Shown piece by piece: positions 25,817 through 34,806 of a stretch of DNA of 34,806 bases. The notes under the pieces were generated by a model that saw nothing but the letters and a program-made list of their open reading frames with translations, made no database searches and was not told where the DNA came from. Source of the DNA: Deltaproteobacteria bacterium (GTDB lineage Bacteria; Desulfobacterota; Desulfobaccia; Desulfobaccales; 0-14-0-80-60-11); the NCBI GenBank assembly GCA_030655955.1, contig JAUSOZ010000282.1, positions 1 to 34,806 on the forward strand. Reading direction: 5' to 3'. Numbering within the stretch: position 1 is the first letter of the stretch; each line of letters begins with the position of its first letter. The position numbers and the translations under genes are program-made.

Positions 25817-26738
25817 ATTAAGCGGAAAAGGGGCATCAACCCTTATCGACCCCAACCCCCAGGAGAAGATGTAAATTTATCCTTTGATGAATATCGCCGG
25901 CAAGTTGGTGGAATTAAAAGTCCCAGGGCTAAGTATCGATCACGGAATTGAGTCCACGGCGGTAAGAACACGCCAAGGGTGACGAATAAAAGCACTATGT
26001 CTTTGAGAAGCGGGTCAATCTTGATCGGGGAGCGTTTTATGTTTTTAATGCTATCAGCTAAAATCACGAGTTACGTATACCTGCTATATCTCCGCTTCTA
26101 AAAATCATTTTGAAAGGTTCCACTATGCAGATCATATCTTCAACTCATTGGGATCTTTGAGAAGAACGGATAATGGCAAGATAGTCTGCATAAGCCCATC
26201 AGCCCGCTTCAAGCTCTTTGGCCGATAGAGATCTCACGATTCTGAGAGGGTGTGGGGGTGAAACTCCCCGGCGCTATTCGACCCTGCTATCCTTGCATTT
26301 CTCTTTCCACCCCCTATTTTTGCCAGTTGCCCAGGGCCTGGCCGGCACCCTGCCCGGAATCTTAGGGGAATTTGGGTCCTTGGGGTTGCTGGACCACGGT
26401 AAACCTGAGGATTGGCGCGCCCCGGGGGCTGGGGGGGGCTTAAAGTTTCATAACAGAATTTAAGTAGAATCGGCAGAAACCCGATGAGTAATTCATCAGC
26501 CGAAGCTTTATGGTGGGCGGAGCGCATTCTCCCTATCCGGAACATCAATCCGCATCTCATAGGGTGCAAATTGCGCCCCGGCATTGTTCCTCTCGTTCCC
26601 AAGTTTTCGTCTAAGAACGGGTTTTTTCGCCAAGCTCATGATAGATTTAAAAAATTATAATGGTAAATTGAGTCCTTGCCCGGAAAACCAAAACGGCCGC
26701 CACCGTTATTTGGATAATACCCTGAAGGGATGGAGATC

Positions 26739-26930
26739 ATGACCGTTTCGGTACTCCTGGTTGTGGACGACCGACCCGATAACCTCCTGGTCTTGGAGCA
26801 GTTGCGGGTTCGGTCGTTGCTGTCGCCAGATCGGGGGCCTCGGTGCCTGTTTAGGCCTCCCTCCCGGGCTCTTGCCTGGCCTTGGCAGCCGTCCCGGCTC
26901 GCCAAACCAACCGTCGGAGGACAGTTTTGA
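26739..26930 (+). pseudogene. Truncated N-terminus of a response-regulator receiver domain
   Basis: MTVSVLLVVDDRPDNLLVLEQL matches beta1-alpha1 of receiver domains, then unrelated sequence and stop. Confidence 0.55.
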
Positions 26931-27000
26931 CCCATGACCCCTTTCACCCGGAGGCTCAGCGATGCGGTCCGTCGGGTCATTTTTCCTCTCAGTTGAAGCC

Positions 27001-28110
27001 ATGAATCCAAAAATCGGGCTGTACTTTCGGGTCGGGGTACTTTGTATCGGGATGCTATGGATCTTGGGGTGCGGCGGTCTCGTCACCGGCCGCTCGAGTA
27101 CCCTGTCGGTCATTTCCAATCCTGCTTCGCCGCACCACACGGATTATCTGGAGTATCAGCAAGGGCGCCTCACGAAAGCGCAACTGCTGGACCGCCTGCC
27201 CCATATTGCCATGGTCGGCGACAGCCTGAGCCGGGATTTTTATGTGTCATCCTTCGTCAGCTGCGTATGGCGTTCCAAGATGAACCATGGTCGCGACTGG
27301 TTTTTCGACACCGACGCATCCCCCACCAGCGTATACAGCCTTTATGAGCGACTGGCCCAGGAAACGCCTGTGGTGGCCTGTGAATATTCCAGCGTGGGAG
27401 GCAAGGTTGATTCAGGCGGAGGCGGGCACTGGTTCTGCGGGTCCTGGTATCCCTTCAATTTCTCCCAACAGACGGATTTGATTTTAGCGGAGAAACGGTT
27501 CCCGGATTTGGTGTTGCTCTGGATCGGGCACAACAACTTGCACTGGGAGTGGGTTGTGGATCCCCACCGGCCGGAGGAGATCGAAACCGGGTTGCAAAAA
27601 ATGGCCGCCAATTTTCGCCAGGACTATGCGCGACAGCTTGGCCGCCTGGTGGAACGGGCGCAGGAGCAAAAACAGCGGCGGGCTTTCATCATATTCGGCC
27701 TGGTAAATTTCAAGAGTTTTTTCGAAGCCCGGGACGCTGCGGAACGACTCCGGAAAGAGAATCCGAACCTCTACCCCTATTTTGAGGTGGACTATAAGCA
27801 CTACGAGACCATGAAACCGGAGTATCGGGGAAACATGATGAAGCTCGCCCTGATGATTAACGAGGAGCTGCGCGCCATGGTGGGCGAGCTCAACAGGAAA
27901 TTGGGCGACGATTCACCGGTGCGCCTCGAGTACTCGGAGGCGCTGGCGACCGCTGATTTCAGCGACGTGGAATCAATTCACCGAATCGACGCCTGGCATC
28001 CTTCTACCAAAGGACACAACGTGCTCGCCGAGGCCGCGTTTGGCGCCCTGCGGCCCAGCCTGAATTTCCTTGGAATCGTTCCGCGACCGGAAAATACTGA
28101 TTCACGGTAA
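27001..28110 (+). CDS. SGNH/GDSL-like hydrolase family lipoprotein
   Basis: Lipobox WILGC; block I AMVGDSLSRDF; block III-like WIGHNNLHW; block V DAWHPSTKGHNVLAEAA; ORF opens at 26962, ATG at 27001 preferred. Confidence 0.7.
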   Translation: MNPKIGLYFRVGVLCIGMLWILGCGGLVTGRSSTLSVISNPASPHHTDYLEYQQGRLTKAQLLDRLPHIAMVGDSLSRDFYVSSFVSCVWRSKMNHGRDWFFDTDASPTSVYSLYERLAQETPVVACEYSSVGGKVDSGGGGHWFCGSWYPFNFSQQTDLILAEKRFPDLVLLWIGHNNLHWEWVVDPHRPEEIETGLQKMAANFRQDYARQLGRLVERAQEQKQRRAFIIFGLVNFKSFFEARDAAERLRKENPNLYPYFEVDYKHYETMKPEYRGNMMKLALMINEELRAMVGELNRKLGDDSPVRLEYSEALATADFSDVESIHRIDAWHPSTKGHNVLAEAAFGALRPSLNFLGIVPRPENTDSR

Positions 28111-28152
28111 GATCCATCAACCGAACATTTTTTATAGTCCATCAATAACGAG

Positions 28153-31100
28153 GTGCCCTTGTCTTCCATCGAGGAACAGATTGCCCAGCTTCGTTCAGCC
28201 ATCAGTGTCCAGGAGACGCTTCGGGCCACCCTTGGCGATGGCGTAGTTGATCTCACCCTCAAGGCTCTTCGCACGCAGATTGACTCCCTTCTCGCCGAGC
28301 CGAAGGACGAAGCCCAGCCGCAACCAGGCCAGTCACCAGAGGCGCTGCTGGCACAGCTCCAGAGCTATGTCCCGCAACAATTGGCCGACAAGGCGCGTGC
28401 CGCAGGGCAAATCGAGGGTGAACGCCGACAGGTCACGGTTGTTTTTGCCGACATTTCCGGCTTTACCGCCCTCTCCGAACGCCTCGACGCCGAGGACGTT
28501 GCCGGCCTCGTCAACGACTGCCTCAAGGAACTCGCCCTGGCGGTTTACCAATATGAAGGCATGGTCGACAAGTTTATCGGGGACTGCATCATGGCTGTCT
28601 TCGGCGCTCCCATCGCCCTGGAAGATGATGCCGAACACGCCCTGCGCGCCACCATTGCCATGCGCGAAAATCTCCAGCGCTTCAACCGCCGCTGGATCGA
28701 GAAACTGGGCCAACCCCTGGACCTGCACATCGGGGTCAACACGGGAATGGTGATTGCCGGGAATATCGGCAACGACCTGCGGATGAGCTACACCGTCATG
28801 GGCGATACCGTCAACGTCGCCTCACGGCTGGAGGGCGCCGCCAAAGCGGGCCAGGTTTTCGTGAGCCGCAACACCTACCGTCTGACACGCGGCGCCTTTA
28901 CCTTCCAGGAAATGGACCCCATCAAGGTCAAAGGCAAACGAGAGCCGTTGACGGTCTATGAGCTCCTCCATGCGAAACTGCAGCCGGACAAGTCCCGGGG
29001 GGTCGAAGGATTGTCCTCCCCTCTCGTCGGCCGCGATGCCGAGCGCCAAGCGCTGGTTGCATGCCTGGAAAAACTCCAAACCGGCAGGGGGCAGGTTGCC
29101 ACAATTGTTGGCGAAGCCGGGATTGGCAAGAGCCGCCTGCTCGCCGAAATCCGCCAGCGTGAAGGCAAGGACCTGACCTGGCTTGAAGGCCGTTCTTTTG
29201 CCTTCAGCCGGTCCCTCGGTTACGGGGTGTTTTTGGACCTCTTGCGCCGTTATGCCGGTATCGCCGACGAAGACGCTGAACCCGAAGCCGCCGCCAGCCT
29301 GAAAGAGCGGCTGAACGCCATTTTGCCGGGCGATCTGGAGAGTTATGCCGTACTGGCGCAACTGCTTTCCATGCGCATCGACAGCCAGGAGACGGCTGCC
29401 GTCGGCGCTGTCACCGGTGAAGCCTTTCGCGATCGTTTATTTGCCGTATTGGAGCGGCTGCTGCTGGCACTGGCGCAACAAAAGCCCGTGGTCGTGGTGT
29501 TGGAAGACTTGCATTGGGCCGATCATAGTTCGCTGGAACTGCTGGACCATCTCTTCCGACTGATTACTCAAGCCCCCATTGCCTTCGTATTGCTCAGCCG
29601 TCCGAAACAGGAATCATCGGGAAACTGGGAAAAACTTGGTCCCGCCCTGGAGAGTTGTCGACCGGATCTTCTGGAAATCCCGCTCAAGCCCTTATCCGGC
29701 GAGGCGAGCGGCAATCTGGTGCGCGGACTTCTCGATGGCAGCATGCTCCCCCAAAAACTATCGGAGGTTATTCAGAACAAGTCGGAGGGTAATCCTTTCT
29801 TTGTCGAGGAGGTCCTCAGGTCGCTGATTGAGCGCGGGGTTCTGGCGCGTGCAGATGGAGTCTGGAAAGTCACCGATCTGATCGAGAACATCCAGGTGCC
29901 TGACTCCCTCCAGGGGGTGCTGCTTTCCCGTCTGGATCGCCTTCACGAGGAAACCAAACGGGTGATCCAAAAGGCGGCTGTCATCGGGCGCGTATTTCTT
30001 TTCCGGGTGCTCGAACACATGGCGCGCGAGGAAACAGAGTTGGAATCACAAATGGATTTGCTCGAAGACGCGGCCCTGGTTCGGGAGCGGGCGCGAATTC
30101 CTGAGATTGAATATGTCTTTCACCACGCCCTGGCGCAGGAGGTCGCCTATCAAACGCTTCTGGCTCCATCGCGCAAACTTCTGCATCAAAAAGTCGGGGA
30201 AGCGATGGAAGCCATTTTTTCCGAGCGGATTGAGCAGTACAGGGCTCTCCTGGCCTATCACTTCTTCAAGGGGGAAGACTGGGAAAGGGCATTCAAGTAT
30301 TCTGTCGGCGAAGCGGACGCCGCAGTACAGATCTACGCCTACGCCGAGGCTCGCGAACATTATCATCGCGCCTTGGACAGCCTCAAACATCTGCCCGATA
30401 ACGACTCAAACCGTCAAAAGGAGGTGGACATCCGTGTCCGGCTGGTGAATGTCTCTCTCCAGTCTGAATCGCCTGAAAGAAACCTGGCGATTTTGACGGA
30501 GGCCGAAAACATGGCCTCCTCGCTGGCGGATGAAGCACGCATCGCCCGCGTCCAGCTTTGGATCGGGAGGGTGCATTATCTGGCGGGACGATTGCCGGAG
30601 GCAATTTTATATTTCCAAAAGGTGCTCGCGGTGGCGCCAAAATTTGGCGATCCCGAGTTGATGGCCCTGCCGGGAGCCGTCATCGGACGCGTTCTTGTCC
30701 TGCAAGGCCAGTTTGCCAAGGCCCACCAACTATTGGACCGGACCGTACCCCTTCTCGAGGCCACCAAGAACCGCCACGAGCTGTTGTTCGCCTGCTTGTA
30801 CCGCGGGGTTACCCGAGTCTTTCTCGGCGATTACGCCGCCGGATCCGCTGAACTCGACCAGGTCCTGAAAATGGCCCAGGCAAGCCGCAATCAAAACGCT
30901 GAAACCATGGCACACACGGCCCATGCCATGGCCCGCGTCGTCGCCGGCAAATTCCCTGAGGCCATGGAAGCCGCCCAGGCTGCGCTTGCGGTGGCGGAGA
31001 AGAGCGGCGACACGATGTTTCGTTACTCCAGCAATTCGTTCATGGCATGGGCGCTGACGGGATTGGGAGAGCATCAGCGCGCCCTCGAACATTGGTCCGC

Positions 31101-31575
31101 CGCTCATATAGCCGCCCGGCCTTTGGGCGGCCGCCTTTTGCTCGGTGAATGGCTGGCTGCCATCGAAAGCGACACCCTGCTTGGAGCAGGAGATATTCCT
31201 GCCGCCCTGAAAAAAGGCGAGGAAGCCCTGGCCATCGCCAAAGCGGCGGGCAGCCTCATTGCGGAGGCTTTGTCCGAAAGCGCCATCGGCAATGCCCTCG
31301 CGGCCGGCCCTACGCCAGACTATAAAAACGCCGAAGCTCATCTGGCCAGAAGCCTGTCGTTGCTGGAAAGCATTGGCGCCAAATTCGATCTGGGGCGCGT
31401 TTCGCTGGCGCTGGGTCGGGTCCGCATCGGGCGGAAAGATTGGGAGGGCGCCTCAAAACTGCTGCAGCAGGCCTCCTCCCTCGCCTCCCAGTGCTCGCTT
31501 CCCATGGAGGAAGCAGCGGCGCGGAACCTGTTGCAAGAGATCGAGACGGCCCGGGTTCAGGATTCGGCCAGGTGA
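28153..31575 (+). CDS. Class III adenylate/guanylate cyclase fused to AAA ATPase and TPR repeats
   Basis: 1140 aa; VTVVFADISGFTALSERL, DKFIGDCIMAVFGAP, YTVMGDTVNVASRLE; P-loop TIVGEAGIGKSRLLAEI; helical repeats at C-terminus. Confidence 0.92.
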   Translation: MPLSSIEEQIAQLRSAISVQETLRATLGDGVVDLTLKALRTQIDSLLAEPKDEAQPQPGQSPEALLAQLQSYVPQQLADKARAAGQIEGERRQVTVVFADISGFTALSERLDAEDVAGLVNDCLKELALAVYQYEGMVDKFIGDCIMAVFGAPIALEDDAEHALRATIAMRENLQRFNRRWIEKLGQPLDLHIGVNTGMVIAGNIGNDLRMSYTVMGDTVNVASRLEGAAKAGQVFVSRNTYRLTRGAFTFQEMDPIKVKGKREPLTVYELLHAKLQPDKSRGVEGLSSPLVGRDAERQALVACLEKLQTGRGQVATIVGEAGIGKSRLLAEIRQREGKDLTWLEGRSFAFSRSLGYGVFLDLLRRYAGIADEDAEPEAAASLKERLNAILPGDLESYAVLAQLLSMRIDSQETAAVGAVTGEAFRDRLFAVLERLLLALAQQKPVVVVLEDLHWADHSSLELLDHLFRLITQAPIAFVLLSRPKQESSGNWEKLGPALESCRPDLLEIPLKPLSGEASGNLVRGLLDGSMLPQKLSEVIQNKSEGNPFFVEEVLRSLIERGVLARADGVWKVTDLIENIQVPDSLQGVLLSRLDRLHEETKRVIQKAAVIGRVFLFRVLEHMAREETELESQMDLLEDAALVRERARIPEIEYVFHHALAQEVAYQTLLAPSRKLLHQKVGEAMEAIFSERIEQYRALLAYHFFKGEDWERAFKYSVGEADAAVQIYAYAEAREHYHRALDSLKHLPDNDSNRQKEVDIRVRLVNVSLQSESPERNLAILTEAENMASSLADEARIARVQLWIGRVHYLAGRLPEAILYFQKVLAVAPKFGDPELMALPGAVIGRVLVLQGQFAKAHQLLDRTVPLLEATKNRHELLFACLYRGVTRVFLGDYAAGSAELDQVLKMAQASRNQNAETMAHTAHAMARVVAGKFPEAMEAAQAALAVAEKSGDTMFRYSSNSFMAWALTGLGEHQRALEHWSAAHIAARPLGGRLLLGEWLAAIESDTLLGAGDIPAALKKGEEALAIAKAAGSLIAEALSESAIGNALAAGPTPDYKNAEAHLARSLSLLESIGAKFDLGRVSLALGRVRIGRKDWEGASKLLQQASSLASQCSLPMEEAAARNLLQEIETARVQDSAR

Positions 31576-31928
31576 ACGAGGTTTTGCCGCGGTTCGCCTG
31601 GTGCAAATCGCTGGATATTTTCCGCAGTTCCCCCCCCCCGCGGGGGAAAAACCCTCAGACCAAAGAGAGTTTGGTGCTGCATGCGAGGAAGGGTGGTAGT
31701 GTTTAAGATCTCGGGGATGTTGAGGGAGAAAATGAATCGGTCATAGGAAATTCTGCTTCACCTGCGTGATACTCTGTGTGAGAAAATGCTTTCAAAATCT
31801 GCCAAAGGGTGGAAAGATAAACTTGTGCTATTTCAGTATGTTGCAACAAATCAAGGAGGTTGTGAAGCTCGGGGGTTTTGATTTGTAATCAGCAGGCCCG
31901 GGTTTCGCCCCCCCCCGTGCCGCGTCCA

Positions 31929-31969
31929 TAAAAAAACGCCCGGAAGTCGTATCACCGACCCCCGGGCGT
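31929..31969 (-). terminator. Intrinsic terminator for the zinc-ribbon gene / katA cluster
   Basis: Minus strand ACGCCCGG...CCGGGCGTTTTTTT. Confidence 0.75.
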
Positions 31970-32090
31970 ACTCTGCATCCCAATTGCTCACTGCTCAAGG
32001 AAAGATGTTAGGCCATCCCCGCCCCAGGTTTATCCGGCCCAGGTTGATGGCGGGCGGGGAGGCCCGCCTTACCGGCTCGCGGGCCTATGC

Positions 32091-32270
32091 CTACTTCTTC
32101 TCTTCCGACACCTTCCCCGTGGTCTTGGTACCGCACGTGGGACAGAGGATGTCCACCTCGTCGGGGTTGCCGATGAACTTCTCCTTCATTTTCTCCGGCG
32201 GGATAAAGCTTATATCCCCGCAGGCGCAGGCGGGGCACTCGGCGTGAACCACAACTCTCTTCTTTGTCAT
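32091..32270 (-). CDS. Small zinc-ribbon-like protein
   Basis: 59 aa MTKKRVVVHAECPACACGDISFIPPEKMKEKFIGNPDEVDILCPTCGTKTTGKVSEEKK; GGAGG upstream of ATG 32270. Confidence 0.75.
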   Translation of the reverse strand: MTKKRVVVHAECPACACGDISFIPPEKMKEKFIGNPDEVDILCPTCGTKTTGKVSEEKK

Positions 32271-32445
32271 GCTGCCTCCTTGACTTATCAGGATGAATCC
32301 CGGCTGTCCCCCCAGGCGGGCGGGTGCAGCCGATACAAATTCATTAATAATCACGCCAGGGGCAAAAGGGAAGGGACGGCGGCAAATTTAGGCCCCGGGC
32401 CGCCCCATAGGGGAGAAGCCCAGGGCGCGGTCCCTATGGCCCCGC

Positions 32446-33969
32446 TCAGCTGAAGGTCCCCGGCTCGGTGGCCTGGGCCCGTTCTGCCGCGGACATGGCC
32501 GCCAGGCGCTCCACCGCGGCGATATCCAGCCCCAACCCGGCGGCTACCCGCCGCCCGTAGTCCGGGTCGGCCTTGAAAAATAGGGCGGTCTGGCGCATCT
32601 GGATGCGTTTGGCGGCATTCCCCAGATGATCGACGATATTGCCGACGAGATGCTCCCGGTCCATTTTGGTCATGACCTTGCGGTAGAGGTCCCCGGGCTG
32701 GACGAAATCGTCGTTGGGAAAGGTATAGGGGGTGCGCCCCGCCGGCCCCGTGATTTCAAAAGGCGGCTCGCCCGCCCCGGGGGCCGGAGCCGGTCCGCCG
32801 AAGCTATTGGGCCAGTAGTTGGGTCCGTCGCCGCCACCCCCGTCCACCCGCATGAAACCGTCCCGCTGGTAGCTCGTCTCCTTGGCGCCTTTGGGGGAGT
32901 TCACCGGGATCAGGTGATAGTTGGGCCCCAGCCGGTGGAGGTGGGTGTCATGATAGGAGAACACCCGACCCTGGAGCATCTTATCCGGCGAGATGGCGAT
33001 GCCCGGCACCAGGTTCCCGGGACCGAAGGCCGCCTGCTCCACCTCAGCAAAATAGTTCTCCGGGTTGCGGTTTAAGACCAGCTTGCCGACTTTGATGGGC
33101 GGCACCTCGCCGTGGGGCCAGACCTTGGTGATGTCCAGGATGTCCCAGCGAAAATCCTTGGCCTGCTCCGGGGTCAGGATTTGCATCTCCAGGGTCCAGG
33201 AAGGGTAGTTGCCCCGGGCGATGGCCCCATAGAGGTCCCGGGTGGCGTGGTCCGGGTCGGAGCCGCTCAGCCCTTCGGCTTCCTGCCGGGACAGGTTCTT
33301 GATGCCCTGGTCGGTCTTGAAATGATACTGCACCCAGACGTAGTCACCGGTGGCGTTATACCATTTATAGGTGTGACTGCTGTAGCCGTTCATATTACGG
33401 AAAGTGGCCGGGGTGCCCCGGTCGGAGAAGAGAATGGTGACCTGGTGCATGGATTCCGGCGTCAGGGACAAAAAGTCCCAAAACATGTTGGCGTCCTTAC
33501 AATTGGTGGCCGGATGGCGCTTCTGGGTGTGGATGAAGTCGGGAAATTTCAGGGGGTCGCGGATGAAAAATACCGGCGTGTTGTTGCCCACCAGATCGTA
33601 ATTGCCCTCTTCGGTATAAAATTTGAGCGCGAACCCCCGGGGGTCCCGGGCGGCGTCGGCGGAGCCTTTTTCGCCCCCCACGGTGGAGAAGCGGGCGAAG
33701 ACCTCGGTGCGCTTCCCTACCTGGGAGAGGAATTTCGCCTTGGTGTAGCGGGTGACGTCGGCAGTGACCTCAAAGTAACCGCCGGCGCCGGCGCCCTTGG
33801 CGTGCACCACCCGTTCGGGAATGCGCTCCCGGTCAAAGTGGGCCAGCTTCTCCAGCAGGTGTGCGTCCTGCATCAATACCGGACCCCGGGGCCCGGCGGT
33901 CAGACTGTTCTGATCCTCGGCCACGGGAATGCCAAACGCGGTGGTCAGGTTATCTTTTTCCTTGGTCAT
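32446..33969 (-). CDS. katA: Monofunctional heme catalase
   Basis: 507 aa; [89 protein letters not shown]. Confidence 0.96.
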   Translation of the reverse strand: MTKEKDNLTTAFGIPVAEDQNSLTAGPRGPVLMQDAHLLEKLAHFDRERIPERVVHAKGAGAGGYFEVTADVTRYTKAKFLSQVGKRTEVFARFSTVGGEKGSADAARDPRGFALKFYTEEGNYDLVGNNTPVFFIRDPLKFPDFIHTQKRHPATNCKDANMFWDFLSLTPESMHQVTILFSDRGTPATFRNMNGYSSHTYKWYNATGDYVWVQYHFKTDQGIKNLSRQEAEGLSGSDPDHATRDLYGAIARGNYPSWTLEMQILTPEQAKDFRWDILDITKVWPHGEVPPIKVGKLVLNRNPENYFAEVEQAAFGPGNLVPGIAISPDKMLQGRVFSYHDTHLHRLGPNYHLIPVNSPKGAKETSYQRDGFMRVDGGGGDGPNYWPNSFGGPAPAPGAGEPPFEITGPAGRTPYTFPNDDFVQPGDLYRKVMTKMDREHLVGNIVDHLGNAAKRIQMRQTALFFKADPDYGRRVAAGLGLDIAAVERLAAMSAAERAQATEPGTFS

Positions 33970-34104
33970 GGGTTTCCTCCTCGCCTGATCGACGCCGGCT
34001 ATAGTGGCCGGGCCGTCCTGATCGGGTTTCCCCGATAGCTCAAATTATGGTTTAATTTTATTTAGTAATCACGATTGACGGTGGATGCCAAAAAAAATGC
34101 CGAT

Positions 34105-34545
34105 CTACTCTTTTCTCTGGCACTCCGGGCAGATGCCGAAGAAATCCAGTCGATGGTCCACGATCTTAAACCCCGTTTTTTGGGCCGCCTCTGAGGCGAG
34201 TTGGGACAGGCTCCCGAGATCCGGGTCCAGGATCCGTTTGCACCTGACGCAGACGACATGGGGATGCGGATAGGGTTTGTTGCCGTCGTAGCGGTTGCTG
34301 CCGTCGGGAAACCCAAGTTCCAGGACCTCGTTCAAGTGTTTGAGCAGGATGACGGTCTTGTAAATCGTGGCCAGGCTGGTGGTGGCAAAAGTTTCTTTCA
34401 CCTGTTTGTAGATGCGCTCCACGCTTGGATGCCCCTCGCTGGACGCCAATATCTTGAGGATGGCCAACCTTTGTGGGGTAATCCGGAAATTGCGGGTTTT
34501 CAGTTTGGCCAGCATCTGGTCCAAACGGTCCTGGGGAGCAGCCAT
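34105..34545 (-). CDS. perR: Fur-family regulator, PerR-like
   Basis: 146 aa; RNFRITPQRLAILKILASSEGHPSVERIY, TTSLATIYKTVILLKHLNEV, HPHVVCVRCKRI, CPEC zinc site; directly upstream of katA. Confidence 0.85.
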   Translation of the reverse strand: MAAPQDRLDQMLAKLKTRNFRITPQRLAILKILASSEGHPSVERIYKQVKETFATTSLATIYKTVILLKHLNEVLELGFPDGSNRYDGNKPYPHPHVVCVRCKRILDPDLGSLSQLASEAAQKTGFKIVDHRLDFFGICPECQRKE

Positions 34546-34616
34546 AGGTCAATCACCGCCCTGGGCCCGAAAGTTTGCGCCGCAACCTACACGCGAGGGG
34601 GTTAACGATGGATACT

Positions 34617-34649
34617 ATTATCTATAGATAATTATTCTTAATTAGAATA
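34617..34649. promoter_or_regulatory. Candidate PerR/Fur operator pair upstream of perR
   Basis: Perfect 16-bp palindrome ATTATCTATAGATAAT (34617-34632) followed by near-perfect ATTCTTA-A-TTAGAAT (34634-34648). Confidence 0.55.
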
Positions 34650-34689
34650 TAGGTACAGCTCACTGGATCGTCAAGGGGGAAACAAATTT

Positions 34690-34806
34690 CTGAGACGAAG
34701 TTGCAGTCAAAAAACTATGAAAATTCATGTCATTCTGAACGGAGCGCAGCGGAGTGAAGAATCTCGGCGGCTTTAGAGGAGAGATTCTTCGCTGCGCTCA
34801 GAATGA
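34690..34806. repeat. MITE-like element D (cut by window end): shared 22-bp end plus TTCTGAGCGCAGCGAAGAATCTC-type palindrome
   Basis: CTGAGACGAAGTTGCAGTCAAA (34690-34711) matches the other ends; TCATTCTGA...GAAGAATCTC...GAGATTCTTCGCTGCGCTCAGAATGA is an imperfect inverted repeat at 34730-34806. Confidence 0.7.

Noticed and set aside
31628-31642. Poly-C run and similar C-tract near 31909 as a phase-variation signal
   Set aside because: Both lie between genes without an affected reading frame or obvious promoter; could equally be sequencing slippage.

Overview
Chromosomal window from a GC-rich bacterium; gene content looks like an anaerobic Desulfobacterota-type genome (taxonomy is inference only). 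Main content: (1) an 8-PAS hybrid histidine kinase; (2) a biotin carboxylase plus a carboxyltransferase-like protein with no biotinyl domain; (3) a secreted Pro/Ala-rich protein; (4) a four-gene minus-strand operon nuoE-like / nuoF-like / 2Fe-2S+4Fe-4S protein / HdrA-MvhD-like fusion, with a very good sigma-54 -24/-12 promoter and an upstream GAFTGA-type activator; (5) an integrase 3' remnant running into tRNA-Leu(UAA); (6) a Cys/His-rich small protein plus an HME-RND CzcCBA/CusCBA-type efflux operon; (7) a lipoprotein, a response-regulator fragment, an SGNH hydrolase and a cyclase-AAA-TPR protein; (8) a perR-katA-type oxidative stress cluster. The most unusual non-coding signal is a family of small MITE-like elements. 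They share a ~22-bp end (consensus about CTGATACCAAGTTGCCGTCAAA, six copies seen by eye) but carry four different GC-rich palindromic cores. One copy supplies the last codons and stop codon of the hybrid kinase. All assignments are by eye; no searches were run.
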